64,000 nt of DNA from Halegenticoccus tardaugens. Its GTDB lineage: Archaea > Halobacteriota > Halobacteria > Halobacteriales > Haloferacaceae. The position numbers were made by a program, and so were the translations under genes. The stretch spans positions 310,001 through 374,000 of the forward strand of contig NZ_SDIC01000005.1 of NCBI RefSeq assembly GCF_004116405.1. Direction: 5' to 3'. Positions within the stretch are counted from its first letter, which is position 1; every line of letters begins with the position of its first letter. Under the pieces are notes generated by a model that worked only from the letters and a program-made list of their open reading frames with translations, was not told the DNA's origin and did not search any database. Positions 29,747 to 38,785 of this stretch are shown one piece after another.

Positions 29747-30493
29747 TCAGAAGTGGCTGAACTTGTCGCGCCGATAGAGGTCGATCTCGCTCACCGTCGT
29801 CGGTCGTCGCTGGTTCGCGGCGAAGACGATCGCCTCCGCGATCTCCCTCGGCTCCGTCACCTCGCCCTCGTCGAACCGCTCGACGAGGGGGTCATCGTCT
29901 TCCGAGCCGAACTCGGTCCGGACCTCGGTCGGGTTGATCACCGTAACTGCGACTCCGTCGGGGCCGACGCTCCCTTCGAGGCTGTGGGCGAACCCGCGCG
30001 TCCACCACTTCGTCGCGGCGTACACCGGGTTCGCCGGCCGCGGGTACTGACCGGCGAAGCTCGCGACGAACACGAGGTTTCCCGACGACTCCCGGAGGTG
30101 CGGGATCGCCGCGCGCGTCGCGAAGAACATCCCATCGACGTTCACATCCATCATCTGGCGGTAGTCCTCTGTCGAGAGCTCCTCGACCGAACCCTCGCGG
30201 CCCAGCCCCGCGTTGTTGACGAGCACGTCGAGGCTATCAAACTTCTCCGTCGTTTGCTCGATCATCCGCTCGACCTGAGCCTCGTCGCTCACATCGGTCG
30301 GCACCGCGAGCGTTTCCACCCCGTGATCGGCGCGGAGCGTCTTGGCGATCGAGTCGAGTCGCTCCTCGCGCCGCGCTGCAAGCGCGACGTTCGCACCTCG
30401 CTCGGCGAGTGCGAGTGCAGTCGCGCGCCCGATTCCGGACGTCGCGCCCGTCACGAGCGTCGTCGCCCCGTCCAGCGTGTCGGTTTCGGTCAT
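29747..30493 (-). CDS. SDR family oxidoreductase
   Basis: The 248-residue protein is a classical short-chain dehydrogenase: cofactor motif TLVTGATSGIGRATA at about 12-26, LVNNAGLG, catalytic Ser in FVASFAG and YAATK (Tyr-x3-Lys). RR in LAARREERLD hints at NADP preference. It ends YRRDKFSHF. It converges with the DapA-family gene and is divergent from the permease at 30721, and may act in the same sugar-acid pathway. Confidence 0.9.
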   Translation of the reverse strand: MTETDTLDGATTLVTGATSGIGRATALALAERGANVALAARREERLDSIAKTLRADHGVETLAVPTDVSDEAQVERMIEQTTEKFDSLDVLVNNAGLGREGSVEELSTEDYRQMMDVNVDGMFFATRAAIPHLRESSGNLVFVASFAGQYPRPANPVYAATKWWTRGFAHSLEGSVGPDGVAVTVINPTEVRTEFGSEDDDPLVERFDEGEVTEPREIAEAIVFAANQRRPTTVSEIDLYRRDKFSHF

Positions 30494-30720
30494 AGATTCG
30501 CATCACACTAAGGCGTGATAAACATTGCCCAGCTTTCGAGATGAGGGACGATACGTCCAAACACTGTGGCGGATGACATCGGCCGGATCGCCATTTCAGC
30601 GATGGGGAAAACAGTACCGCCCCGCCGACGTGACCATTCTACACCTGTGCAAGCAAAGCAGTAACGTGTCATATGAATCACCAACACATTAATTAACGGT
30701 AGTTATGATACGAGGGACGT

Positions 30721-32085
30721 ATGGTGCTCGATAACCCACTTGTTCCGTTCGCGGTCGGACTGCTCGTCGTCGTCGCACTGCTCGTGTGGCTAAAACTTCC
30801 TGCGTTCGTGGGACTCATTATCGCGACCTTCGCCGTAGGTGTCGTGACGCCGGCGGTGCCGTTCGTCGAGGTACCGACAGCGACGGCGGAAGCGTTCGGT
30901 GACGTGCTGGTCTCGATCGGCATCCCGATCCTGATGGCGGCGATCATTGGGAAGACGCTGATGGAAAGCGGCGCAGCCGAGCGGATCGTCCGCGCGTTCC
31001 TCCGCCTAACCGGTAACGATCGCTCGGAGTACGCGCTCCTCGGGAGTAGTTACATCCTCTCGATCCCCGTGTTCTTCGACAACGTGTTCTACCTCCTCGC
31101 GCCGATCGGTCGGTCGATGCGCGCGCGCACCGGCGGGAAGTTCCCGGTGTACGTGGCAGTGCTCGGAGCGGGCGCCCTCGGAACGCACATGCTCGTCCCG
31201 CCGACGCCCGGTCCGCTCGCCATGGCGGACGAACTCGGCGTCGACCTCGGGATCGCTATCGGCGTCGGCGCGCTGGTCGCCCTCCCAACGAGCCTCGTCG
31301 GCGGCGTTGTGTACGGGCGCTGGATTGACAAGCGAATGGAAATCCCACTCCGGGACGCGATGGGAACGACGGCCGAGAGCATCGAGGCGGCGGCCGATCG
31401 GCCGGTATCCGAGCTCCCGGGACTCTTTGAGTCACTCCTCCCCATCGCGCTGCCGGTCGCGCTGATTGCGTCGAACACCATCGCGGAAGTTGTCTTCCCG
31501 GAGACGTCACCGGTGCGGTCCGTCACAGGCTTCTTCGGCGATCCGAACATTGCGCTGACCGCCGCAGCACTTGTCGCGACGTGGACGTTCTACCGGATGA
31601 AAGAGCTGAGCAAGGAAGCCCTCGGCGACGAACTGACGGAGGCATTGAAGAGCGGCGGGAACATCATCGCCATCACCGCGGCCGGCGGCGCGTTCGGCGT
31701 GATGCTTCAGAATGCTGGGATTGGCGACTACATCGCCGGGGGGCTCAGCGACCTCGGCATCCCCCTCCTGATCACCGGGTGGCTCATCGCCGGGCTGATC
31801 CGCATCGCGCAGGGATCGGGGACGGTCGCGATCCTCACGGGGGCGGCGATCATGGCCCCGCTCACGGGGTCGTTGTCCGTCCACCCAGTGTACATGATGA
31901 TGGCGGTCGGCACCGGCGGCATGCTGTTCGCGTGGTACAACGACAGCGGCTACTGGATCGTAAAGGAGGTCGCCGGCATCACGCAGGAGGAGACGTTCAA
32001 GACGTTCTCCGCGGTCAACTTCGTGATGTCGATCACGGGGATCACGTTCGTTCTGATCCTCTCCACGCTCCTGCCCTTGCAATAG
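30721..32085 (+). CDS. GntP-family gluconate/organic acid permease
   Basis: The 454-residue membrane protein has about twelve helices and GntP hallmarks: FAVGLLVVVALLVWLKLPAFVGLIIATFAVGV, GKTLMESGAAERIVRAFLRLTG, SIPVFFDNVFYLLAPIGRSM, LVPPTPGPLAMADELGVDLG and IRIAQGSGTVAILTGAAIMAPL. The family imports gluconate and related sugar acids with protons. Position beside an aldolase and dehydrogenases supports uptake of a sugar acid. The next gene follows in the same direction after 86 bp. Confidence 0.92.
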   Translation: MVLDNPLVPFAVGLLVVVALLVWLKLPAFVGLIIATFAVGVVTPAVPFVEVPTATAEAFGDVLVSIGIPILMAAIIGKTLMESGAAERIVRAFLRLTGNDRSEYALLGSSYILSIPVFFDNVFYLLAPIGRSMRARTGGKFPVYVAVLGAGALGTHMLVPPTPGPLAMADELGVDLGIAIGVGALVALPTSLVGGVVYGRWIDKRMEIPLRDAMGTTAESIEAAADRPVSELPGLFESLLPIALPVALIASNTIAEVVFPETSPVRSVTGFFGDPNIALTAAALVATWTFYRMKELSKEALGDELTEALKSGGNIIAITAAGGAFGVMLQNAGIGDYIAGGLSDLGIPLLITGWLIAGLIRIAQGSGTVAILTGAAIMAPLTGSLSVHPVYMMMAVGTGGMLFAWYNDSGYWIVKEVAGITQEETFKTFSAVNFVMSITGITFVLILSTLLPLQ

Positions 32086-32171
32086 ACAACGAGGTGCGTT
32101 TACCGACGACGGCAGGAGGATGGTGAGGATTTGCCGAAGGGTTTTTGTGCCGACCGCGGGACCACGCGGTC

Positions 32172-33152
32172 ATGTCGCACACGGTCGTCGTGACCGACTT
32201 CGACTTTCCGGACGTCGAACTCGAACGCGAACTCTGTGAGGCGCATGGCGCGACGCTCGAGACCGCACAGGCGACGACGCCGACGGAGGTGATCGAGGCG
32301 GCTGCGGGCGCGGACGCGCTGCTCGTCCAGTACGCGCCGATCACCGAAGCGGTGTTCGACGCGCTCCCCGACCTTGTCGTCGTCGGTCGATACGGGGTTG
32401 GCGTCGACGCCGTCGACGTCGCGAGCGCGACGGCTCACGGCGTTCAAGTCGTGAACGTTCCCGCCTACTGTGAGGATGAGGTGTCGACGCACGCCATCGC
32501 GCTCCTTCTGGCGTGCGTTCGAAACGTGTCAAACTACGACGCGGAGATCAAACGGGGAACGTGGGACTGGAAACGGGGACGTCCCATCCACCGGCTTCGG
32601 GGCCGGACGCTCGGCTTCGCGGGGTTCGGAAAGATCCCCGAGCGGATGGTCAAGAAGGTCCGCGGGTTCGGCCTCGATGCGGTCGCCTACGATCCGTACC
32701 GTTCAGCCGAGGAGATCGCCGGGCGCGGCGCGGAGAAGGTCGAGTTCGAGGAACTGCTTGAACGGGCGGACGCGATCTCCGTCCACACGCCGCTGACGGA
32801 CGAGACGCGGGGACTGTTCGACGCCGACGCGTTCCGGGTGATGAAGGAGTCAGCGGTCCTCGTCAACACCGCCCGGGGTGGCGTCGTCGACACGGACGCG
32901 CTTGCCGACGCGCTCACGGCGGGCGAACTTGCGGGCGCCGGCCTCGACGTGCTCCCGGAGGAACCGCCGGAGCCGTCGCCCCTTCTCGATCGCGACGACG
33001 TGGTGTTGACCCCGCACGTCGCGTGGTACTCCGAGGAGTCGATCGAAGAGCTCCGGCGGACCGCGACGAGGGATGTGCTCCGCGCGATAGTGGGGGAGCG
33101 TCCGGAGAACCTCGTCAATCCCGATGTCTTCGAGTCAACTACCCCACCCTAA
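32172..33152 (+). CDS. D-isomer-specific 2-hydroxyacid dehydrogenase
   Basis: From the ATG at 32172 the product is 326 residues. It has the NAD-binding GRTLGFAGFGKIPERMVKKVRGFG, the catalytic Arg in VNTARGGVVDTDAL, Glu in DVLPEEPPEPSPLL and His in VLTPHVAWYSEESIEEL. The protein resembles the C-terminal-binding-protein/phosphoglycerate dehydrogenase-like group. It presumably reduces or oxidises a 2-hydroxyacid made or consumed by this cluster. Its 3' end is followed within 60 bp by a transposon right end. Confidence 0.9.
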   Translation: MSHTVVVTDFDFPDVELERELCEAHGATLETAQATTPTEVIEAAAGADALLVQYAPITEAVFDALPDLVVVGRYGVGVDAVDVASATAHGVQVVNVPAYCEDEVSTHAIALLLACVRNVSNYDAEIKRGTWDWKRGRPIHRLRGRTLGFAGFGKIPERMVKKVRGFGLDAVAYDPYRSAEEIAGRGAEKVEFEELLERADAISVHTPLTDETRGLFDADAFRVMKESAVLVNTARGGVVDTDALADALTAGELAGAGLDVLPEEPPEPSPLLDRDDVVLTPHVAWYSEESIEELRRTATRDVLRAIVGERPENLVNPDVFESTTPP

Positions 33153-33212
33153 GCGCCTTCGGCGCGTTGATGGGAGATGTCCGTGACCTCTGCCTCGAAC
33201 CCATCCCCGGGT

Positions 33213-33512
33213 AGGCGGTGAACTACCCTGCCCTACCGCACTCAGGGCTACCCGCCCCTCGCTTGTTGAGGTCGGAGCTTCCTGTTTCTGCGTCGGCACG
33301 TGCATCCGACATGGACACAAAGGTTCCAGCCTCCGCAGGCGACTTCCCGTTACGGGCGGTTCGGAGTGTCCCGCTCCTCCCGAATCGACACTCGGCCACA
33401 CGACCGATACACGCGTGTGTGTGCGTTCTCACATCGGACGCATCCTGCAGATACGTCCGCTGTGGGTAGTAAACCTGCCGAATTCGTGGATTCAGACGAT
33501 GACGGCGAGTGT
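33213..33512 (-). mobile_element. Right-end fragment of an IS1341-type element with guide-like region
   Basis: On the reverse strand, a stretch with CGCCTGCGGAGGCTGGAACC and GTGCCGACGCAGAAACAGGAAGCTCCGACC leads into the right-end hairpin that closes with GCAGGGTAGTTCACC at 33213. The same order (GCCTGCGAAGTCTGGAACC, GTGCCGACACAGAACCGGGAAGCCCCGACC) is present at 58505-58575. This conserved non-coding block upstream of the right end is where TnpB guide RNAs are encoded. No nuclease gene remains with it. Confidence 0.6.
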
Positions 33513-33599
33513 ATCTCCTCCCTATCGCTCACTTCGCTCGCGATTGAGAGAGGGACCTTACCCGCCAGCAATTCAGGTTAATCTGCGCTTCGGCGTCAC

Positions 33600-33975
33600 C
33601 GTTCCAGACTTTAGGGCGAATTGACTGTCGCCCGTCCTACGAGACGACTGTTGGCCCCGACGGACATAGCGCATACCGATATTCTTCGCCGTCGCAAAGT
33701 CGCGAAGCGACTTTGCTGCCCGTCAGATCGTGCGCGATCGGACGACCGCGTTGGAGTCCGCGTTCGCTTCCGACCCACGTTTCACGCATCGGAAATCGTC
33801 ACGCGCCGGGTGATTCTTCTATCGTAAATCCACACTCGGAACACCGCTTCGACGTGTACGCCGATCTGACTTGCTTCATCGAGATGCCGGCGGCTTCGGC
33901 TTTGTACCTGACGTACTCGCAGAGCGTTCGGAACGCCCACTTGGGACCCCACGATGCGCTGTTCGCTCACGCTTG
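33600..33975 (-). pseudogene. tnpB: tnpB C-terminal third
   Basis: The reverse strand reads [49 protein letters not shown], then, after a frameshift, FRCVKRGSEANADSNA (RuvC-III Asp; Tyr changed to Ser). After the 57-bp insert it continues KNIGMRYVRRGQQSSRRTGDSQFALKSGTVTPKRRLT-stop. RuvC-I and -II are deleted, so no nuclease can be made. Confidence 0.75.
33690..33746. repeat. Double-hairpin insert (copy G) inside tnpB
   Basis: The insert contains AAAGTCGC-gaa-GCGACTTT, spacer GCTGCCCGTC and AGATCGTGCGCGATC. It has the same length (57 bp) and target codon as copies F and C, but with base changes in the second hairpin. Confidence 0.75.
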
Positions 33976-34060
33976 AGGAAGGGGGCTCCGCGCAACCAAT
34001 TGGTTGAAATCCCCGATTTCCTCGACAGAGGGCCGTCGTAGCGCCCGCCTCGCAGCCGCT

Positions 34061-34369
34061 AGTGGCGAAAAACAGGCGTTTTGATGACAGCGCTACTCCT
34101 GTGAGATAGAGACGAACACCGACAGGTCCACGAGACATCTCCGTTCAAGGGACTCGAAAGGCGAGAAGCGCCGTGGCGAACTCCGCCCCTAAGTTTGGTC
34201 GAGGACACCGCAACCCGACTAACCGTGCCGACCTTGTTCGAATTGTCCGGAAAAGACAGGATACATATGTTCTAGATATACATATGACATTAAAGATTTC
34301 TTAATTCAAAGATGCACTACATTAATCGACACATAATAAAAGGTAGACGGTATCTACCCCGAACCGCCA
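34061..34369. other. Intergenic region upstream of the deacylase-PKD gene
   Basis: About 310 bp without a gene. It shifts from GC-rich transposon debris to an AT-rich stretch (34260-34340) with ATATGTTCTAGATATACATATG, a near-palindrome that may include the promoter of the following gene. Confidence 0.4.
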
Positions 34370-35587
34370 ATGCGACGTACTATCTCTACGCGAAGAACGT
34401 TCCTCGCCGCCACTGGCACCTTGGCGCTCGCGGGGACCGGATTCGGCCGCGCGGCGGCCGACGAGGAGTCAGCTTCGGAGCAAGATACATTCGCGATACG
34501 TGAAGGAACGGAAGATGAGACCACCGTATACGAAACAGCTGGGTCGGAAGATGGTCCGACGGTCGTTGTTGTAGCTGGAATTCATGGTAACGAGACCGCA
34601 GGAATTCGCGCCGCGGACGAGATTGCGGAGTGGAATGTCAACGCGGGAACGCTCGTCACGATTCCGCGTGCTAACGCAACCGCGGTCGAGCAAGAATCGC
34701 GAACCGGGTCAGACGGGAGCGATCTGAACCGAGAATTTGAGGTTGGCGAGGAACCGGGCACCGAGCTCGCCCAGGCGCTCTGGGACACCATCGTCGAATA
34801 CGATCCTGACGTCGTCGTCGACCTACAAGAATCGCAAGGAATATACGACGGCAGTTACGATGAAGGGGAAGGCGTCGGTCAGGCAATATTCCACTCGTAC
34901 GATTCGGCAGCATTCGAAGGCGCAGAAGGGGCCGCCACGTACGTGAACGAGAACTACGTCTCCGATTCGCAGTACGAATTGAAGACTGACATTCTTTCCG
35001 GACCAGACCAGCCTCCTTACGGGCTTCTGGTACACAAAACAACGTGGGACCTTAATGCAACCTCGTATCTCTTCGAGACGTACTCTGGAGTCGGCCTCAG
35101 CAAGCGCATCCAGTGGCAGAAGCAGGTCGTCAGACAGCTCGTCGGCGGCGAGATTGACCTCGGCAGCGCGGACGAAGATGAAGGCGACAACGAAGAGACC
35201 GGCGGTGACGACGGATCCGAGGAGGAAGAGGAGACGGACAAAGGCGGATCCGGTGGCGAAGACGACGGCACGGGCGGCGATAGCGATGAACCTGCCGAGA
35301 ATGAGCCGCCTGTTGCGAAGATCGCATCGAGTCCCTCCAGGGCGGCGACGCGTACCTTCGATCTGGGTGACACTGTCGCGTTCGACGCGACGGGATCGTC
35401 CGATCCGGACGGCGAAATTGCGTCGTACGAGTGGAGACACAGGGGCGTCGGAACGCTCGACAGAAGTGGTGGCACGGCCGAGCTGACGTTTACGGACTGC
35501 GGACGAGCGCGCGTCGCTCTACGCGTAACCGACGACGGGGGCGCGACGGACACGGACGAGGTCGTGGTCGTCGCCAATCGAGGGTAA
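34370..35587 (+). CDS. Tat-exported deacylase-like protein with PKD domain
   Basis: The 405-residue protein has a Tat signal (STRRTFLAATGTLALAGTGFGRAAA), an AstE-like domain (about 40-265) with VVVAGIHGNETAGIRAAD and SDGSDLNREFE, an acidic Gly/Asp/Glu linker (about 268-310) and a C-terminal PKD domain (PPVAKIASSPSRAATRTFDLGDTVAFDATGSSDPDGEIASYEWRH). At the position of the third zinc ligand it reads VVDLQESQGIYD, so His is replaced by Gln, unlike the paralogue at 27244 (DLHSS). It may be a non-catalytic surface protein or use a different metal site. Confidence 0.8.
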   Translation: MRRTISTRRTFLAATGTLALAGTGFGRAAADEESASEQDTFAIREGTEDETTVYETAGSEDGPTVVVVAGIHGNETAGIRAADEIAEWNVNAGTLVTIPRANATAVEQESRTGSDGSDLNREFEVGEEPGTELAQALWDTIVEYDPDVVVDLQESQGIYDGSYDEGEGVGQAIFHSYDSAAFEGAEGAATYVNENYVSDSQYELKTDILSGPDQPPYGLLVHKTTWDLNATSYLFETYSGVGLSKRIQWQKQVVRQLVGGEIDLGSADEDEGDNEETGGDDGSEEEEETDKGGSGGEDDGTGGDSDEPAENEPPVAKIASSPSRAATRTFDLGDTVAFDATGSSDPDGEIASYEWRHRGVGTLDRSGGTAELTFTDCGRARVALRVTDDGGATDTDEVVVVANRG

Positions 35588-35723
35588 CCGGACGCAGCCA
35601 CCGCGCCGATCCGACGGAACCACGCGATGCGTCCACCCTGGGTACGTCGGCGGTTCTTACGGATTGACAATCGCCGCTACGAGTTTTCTTTCCGAGAGCA
35701 TACCCCTACTTAGGGGAAGAGAG

Positions 35724-36143
35724 ATGTACGATACGATTCTCGTGCCAATAGATGGAAGCGACCCGTCGAACAGGGCCGCGGAGCACGCGCTCGAACTCGG
35801 CGTCCGATTCGACGCGGCGGTTCACGTCGTCAACGTCGTCGACACGGGGCGGTACGGCGAACCGGCGCTGAGTAGCGCCGAACTCGTGATCGACGAGTTG
35901 GAGGACAGGGGCCACGACATGGTCGACACGTTCGCCGACCGCGTCGACGCCGCGGGGCTCGAAGCCCGCGGACGGGTCTGCCACGGCGACCCCGCGGGCG
36001 AGATACTCGCCCTCGCCGACGAGGTCGACGCCGACCTGATCGTCCTCGGGTATCAGGGGCACAGCCATCGACTATCAGGACACTTGGGGAGCGTCGCGGA
36101 GCGCGTCGTGCACGGCGCGGGGCGGCCCGTCCTGACCGTGTGA
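35724..36143 (+). CDS. Universal stress protein (UspA family)
   Basis: From the ATG at 35724 the product is 139 residues. It has MYDTILVPIDGSDPSNRAAEHALELG and the ATP-binding signature GYQGHSHRLSGHLGSVAERVVHGAGRPVLTV (G-2x-G-9x-G-S). Single-domain UspA proteins are cytoplasmic nucleotide-binding stress proteins. The upstream frame adds 20 residues that are unlike the family, so the later start is chosen. Confidence 0.92.
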   Translation: MYDTILVPIDGSDPSNRAAEHALELGVRFDAAVHVVNVVDTGRYGEPALSSAELVIDELEDRGHDMVDTFADRVDAAGLEARGRVCHGDPAGEILALADEVDADLIVLGYQGHSHRLSGHLGSVAERVVHGAGRPVLTV

Positions 36144-36261
36144 CGGTGCGGGCGAACGAAAGCAGCTGAAGCCCCCGCCGCTTCGTCGAGCGGATCAGTC
36201 GGCGTGAAAGTCGCTAACGGTCGACCGAAGTGAGGGTTGATAACCTGCACGATCGTACTAG

Positions 36262-36855
36262 ATGCCTATGGGAGAGACGAACTGGTGGCGATACGGCTTC
36301 GAGGGGAACGTACCCGAGATCGATGCGAGCGCGCACGTCTCGCGGCGGGCCACGCTCGTGGGCGACGTGGCCGTCGGGGCCGACGCGAGCGTGTGGCCCG
36401 GGGTGGTGCTGCGGGGCGACGTGGGTCCCGTCCGGATCGGGCGCGAGTCGCACGTCGGCGACAACGCCGTCCTCCACGCGGCGGTCGCGGGCGATCGCGT
36501 CATGATCGGACACGGCGCGGTCCTCAACGAGTGCGCCGTCGATGACGGGGCGCTCGTCGGGTTCAACGCGACGGTGAACACGGGCGTCACGATCGGGAGC
36601 GGGAGCATCGTCGCGTCGGGGACGGTCGTCCCGGAGCACGTCGAGATTCCTGCGCACTCGTTCGCCCGCGGCGTCCCCGCGCGGATCGCGCCGCTCGAAG
36701 AGACAGCGATCGACGCCGAGGAGATCTTCGAGCGGTACTCGACGGGCGAGTACACGGGCCTCGCCGACCGTCACGGCGACCTGTTCGTTTCGGAGAGCGA
36801 AGGGGCGAACTGGGGGGAAGAAGAGACGAGAGAGGGAGAACGGGAGGACGGCTGA
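36262..36855 (+). CDS. Gamma-carbonic-anhydrase-like hexapeptide protein
   Basis: The 197-residue protein is built of left-handed beta-helix hexapeptide repeats: IDASAHVSRRATLVGDVAVGADASVWPGVVLRGDVGPVRIGRESHVGDNAVLHAA, GHGAVLNECAVDDGALVGFNATVNTGVTIGSGSIVASGTVV. The His positions and overall size fit the gamma-class carbonic anhydrase (Cam/YrdA) family. Catalysis cannot be confirmed from sequence. A translation start at the second Met (residue 3) is possible. Confidence 0.88.
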   Translation: MPMGETNWWRYGFEGNVPEIDASAHVSRRATLVGDVAVGADASVWPGVVLRGDVGPVRIGRESHVGDNAVLHAAVAGDRVMIGHGAVLNECAVDDGALVGFNATVNTGVTIGSGSIVASGTVVPEHVEIPAHSFARGVPARIAPLEETAIDAEEIFERYSTGEYTGLADRHGDLFVSESEGANWGEEETREGEREDG

Positions 36856-36859
36856 TTGA

Positions 36860-37519
36860 TCAGCCGCCAGCGTCGACGGTGCGGAGATACTCCTCTAGCA
36901 ACGCAGGGAAGTCCCGGCCCTTCATGTAGCGCAGGCCGAAGTCGTCGGCCCAGTTCATGATCCCCGTGTCTTCCGTGACGACGCCCGCGTCGAGTTCGCG
37001 CGCGAGGATGAGGAGATCGAGATCCTCTCGCGAGTCGAGCACACCCTTCCGGAGCGTCCGCCGGTACTCGTCTCTGAGGCCGGAGATGACCTGGTCGACG
37101 CCGCTCATGTGCTCGTGGTCGTCGCGTCGCTCCGCGCGGGACTCCTCGGTCTTCCGGACCGCCTTCTCGGAGATGCGAAGCCCCCGGTTCACCCGGTCGC
37201 TCATCTCATCGATGAAGCCGTAGACGAGCTCCGCGGGGATCATGACTTCGAGGCGCGCCGGGCTTTTCTTTATGACCCACGTGTTCAGCTTCGAGAGCGT
37301 CTCCTCGGAGATGGAGCGGCTTTCGAGCATCGTCGTCAGCTCCTGGTGGATCGACGGGGGCATATAACAGGAGATATTCAGTTCGAGCTTCGCGCGCGCG
37401 ACGAGGTCCAGAAACCGGTCGATCGCGTCCTCGACGCTCTCTCCCTCCCGCCGGATCTCCTCCGTGAGAAAGAGGGAGGTGTCGAGGACGAACCGTTGTT
37501 TGAGCGGGTGAGCTGGCAT
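36860..37519 (-). CDS. RNA ligase partner protein (PIN-like)
   Basis: With the ATG at 37519 the product is 219 residues. It begins [22 protein letters not shown], with the PIN-type first Asp in VLDTS. It later has [46 protein letters not shown], with the acidic residues of a PIN nuclease. It matches the archaeal RNA ligase partner family, genes usually found near the ATP-dependent RNA ligase, here at 38786. It is likely an RNA-cleaving or RNA-binding partner in the cytoplasm. The upstream frame to 37573 has no support. Confidence 0.85.
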   Translation of the reverse strand: MPAHPLKQRFVLDTSLFLTEEIRREGESVEDAIDRFLDLVARAKLELNISCYMPPSIHQELTTMLESRSISEETLSKLNTWVIKKSPARLEVMIPAELVYGFIDEMSDRVNRGLRISEKAVRKTEESRAERRDDHEHMSGVDQVISGLRDEYRRTLRKGVLDSREDLDLLILARELDAGVVTEDTGIMNWADDFGLRYMKGRDFPALLEEYLRTVDAGG

Positions 37520-37589
37520 TGGTATCGGTTGGCACGGCGGCGGCATATAGCTACGCCTCGGCTCGATGTGCACGCGTCGACCCGCGTCA

Positions 37590-37632
37590 TCGAACGTTCA
37601 TCCCTCGAACGTTCATCCCTCGAACGTTCAGA
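37590..37632. repeat. Short tandem repeat CGAACGTTCATCCCT
   Basis: The 15-bp unit CGAACGTTCATCCCT occurs twice in a row and is followed by a third partial copy CGAACGTTCAGAATC. Each unit includes the palindrome CGAACGTTC. It sits between the divergent RNA-ligase-partner and alcohol dehydrogenase genes and could be a set of operator sites. Confidence 0.75.
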
Positions 37633-37698
37633 ATCGTACGATCGTCACGGGATAGTGACAAATAGTTCATTCCCCGCCGGGTCGTGGTACCAAGTGAC

Positions 37699-38766
37699 AT
37701 GAAAGCGGCGACGTACCACGGACGGCGTGACGTTCGAATCGAGGAGGTAGCGGAGCCGACGCTCGGGCCGAACGACGTGCACATCGAAGTCGAGACGTGC
37801 GGCATCTGCGGGTCGGACCTGCACGAGTACGTCGCGGGTCCGATATTCGTCCCCGGCGAGGAACCGCACCCAGTCACCGGCGAGGCGATGCCGATCACGA
37901 TGGGTCACGAGTTCGGCGGCGTGATCACCGACATCGGCGCGGAGGTGACCTCGCACGACGTCGGCGAGGCGGTCGCCGTGAACCCGATCGTCTGGTGTGG
38001 CGAGTGTCGCTACTGTGACGAGGGAAAGTACCACCTCTGCGAGTCGGTCGGGTTCGTCGGTCTCTCCGGCGGCGGCGGCGGCTTCTCGGAGACGGTGACG
38101 GTTCCGGCAGTGCAGGCAGTCCCGCTCGGGGACGTGCCGGTGGAGTACGGCGCGCTCGCCGAACCGTTCAGCGTCGCCCTCCACGCAGTCCATCGGTCGG
38201 GCCTGCGTGCAGGCGACTCGGTCGCCGTGTTCGGGAGCGGTCCGATCGGACTTGCCGTCGTGCAGGCCGCGCGAGCAGCCGGTGCGGGACGGATCCTCGT
38301 CTCCGAGCCGCGCGAGGCGAGACGTGAACTCGCGAGCGAAAGCGGCGCGGACCACCTCATCGACCCGACGGAGACGGATCCGGTCGACCGCGTCGTTGCC
38401 GAGACGGGCGGCGGCGCGGACGTCGCGTTCGAGGTCGCGGGGATCGAAACCACGTTCAGGCAGGGGCTGGAGAGCGCGAAGGCCGACGGCACCCTCACTG
38501 TCGTGAGCATCTTCGAAGAGGAGATTTCGATGCACCCGAACGCGGTCGTCCTCGGGGAGCGCACGATTACGGGGACGCTCGCGTATCTCGGCGGCCCGCT
38601 CTCCGCCCGCGAGTTCGGGGCTGTGATCGACATGTTCGAAAACGGCGATCTCGACCCGGAGGCGATCGTCACCGCCCGGATTGACCTCCCGGACCTCGTT
38701 GACGAGGGATTCGAGCGCTTACTCGACGATGAGAGCGAACAGGTGAAGATCCTCGTCGAACCGTGA
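37699..38766 (+). CDS. Zinc-dependent alcohol/polyol dehydrogenase (MDR)
   Basis: From the ATG at 37699 the product is 355 residues. It has VETCGICGSDLHEYV (catalytic Cys), ITMGHEFGGVI (His-Glu), the structural zinc cluster CGECRYCDEGKYHLC, and the Rossmann motif VAVFGSGPIGLAVVQAARAAG. Homology is to the sorbitol/2,3-butanediol/threonine dehydrogenase branch. The substrate is unknown. It separates the RNA ligase from its usual partner gene. Confidence 0.9.
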   Translation: MKAATYHGRRDVRIEEVAEPTLGPNDVHIEVETCGICGSDLHEYVAGPIFVPGEEPHPVTGEAMPITMGHEFGGVITDIGAEVTSHDVGEAVAVNPIVWCGECRYCDEGKYHLCESVGFVGLSGGGGGFSETVTVPAVQAVPLGDVPVEYGALAEPFSVALHAVHRSGLRAGDSVAVFGSGPIGLAVVQAARAAGAGRILVSEPREARRELASESGADHLIDPTETDPVDRVVAETGGGADVAFEVAGIETTFRQGLESAKADGTLTVVSIFEEEISMHPNAVVLGERTITGTLAYLGGPLSAREFGAVIDMFENGDLDPEAIVTARIDLPDLVDEGFERLLDDESEQVKILVEP

Positions 38767-38785
38767 GTCGCCGAGGTCGTCGACG

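Larger units (their letters stand above)
33515..34060 (-). mobile_element. Internally deleted IS1341-type element (copy G)
   Basis: A hairpin near 33515-33555 (CCCTCTCTCAatcGCGAGC with its complement) looks like the right end. A GCTTGAGGAAGGGG motif near 33975 looks like the left end. Between them is only the C-terminal third of a tnpB with a 57-bp double-hairpin insert. Confidence 0.6.
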
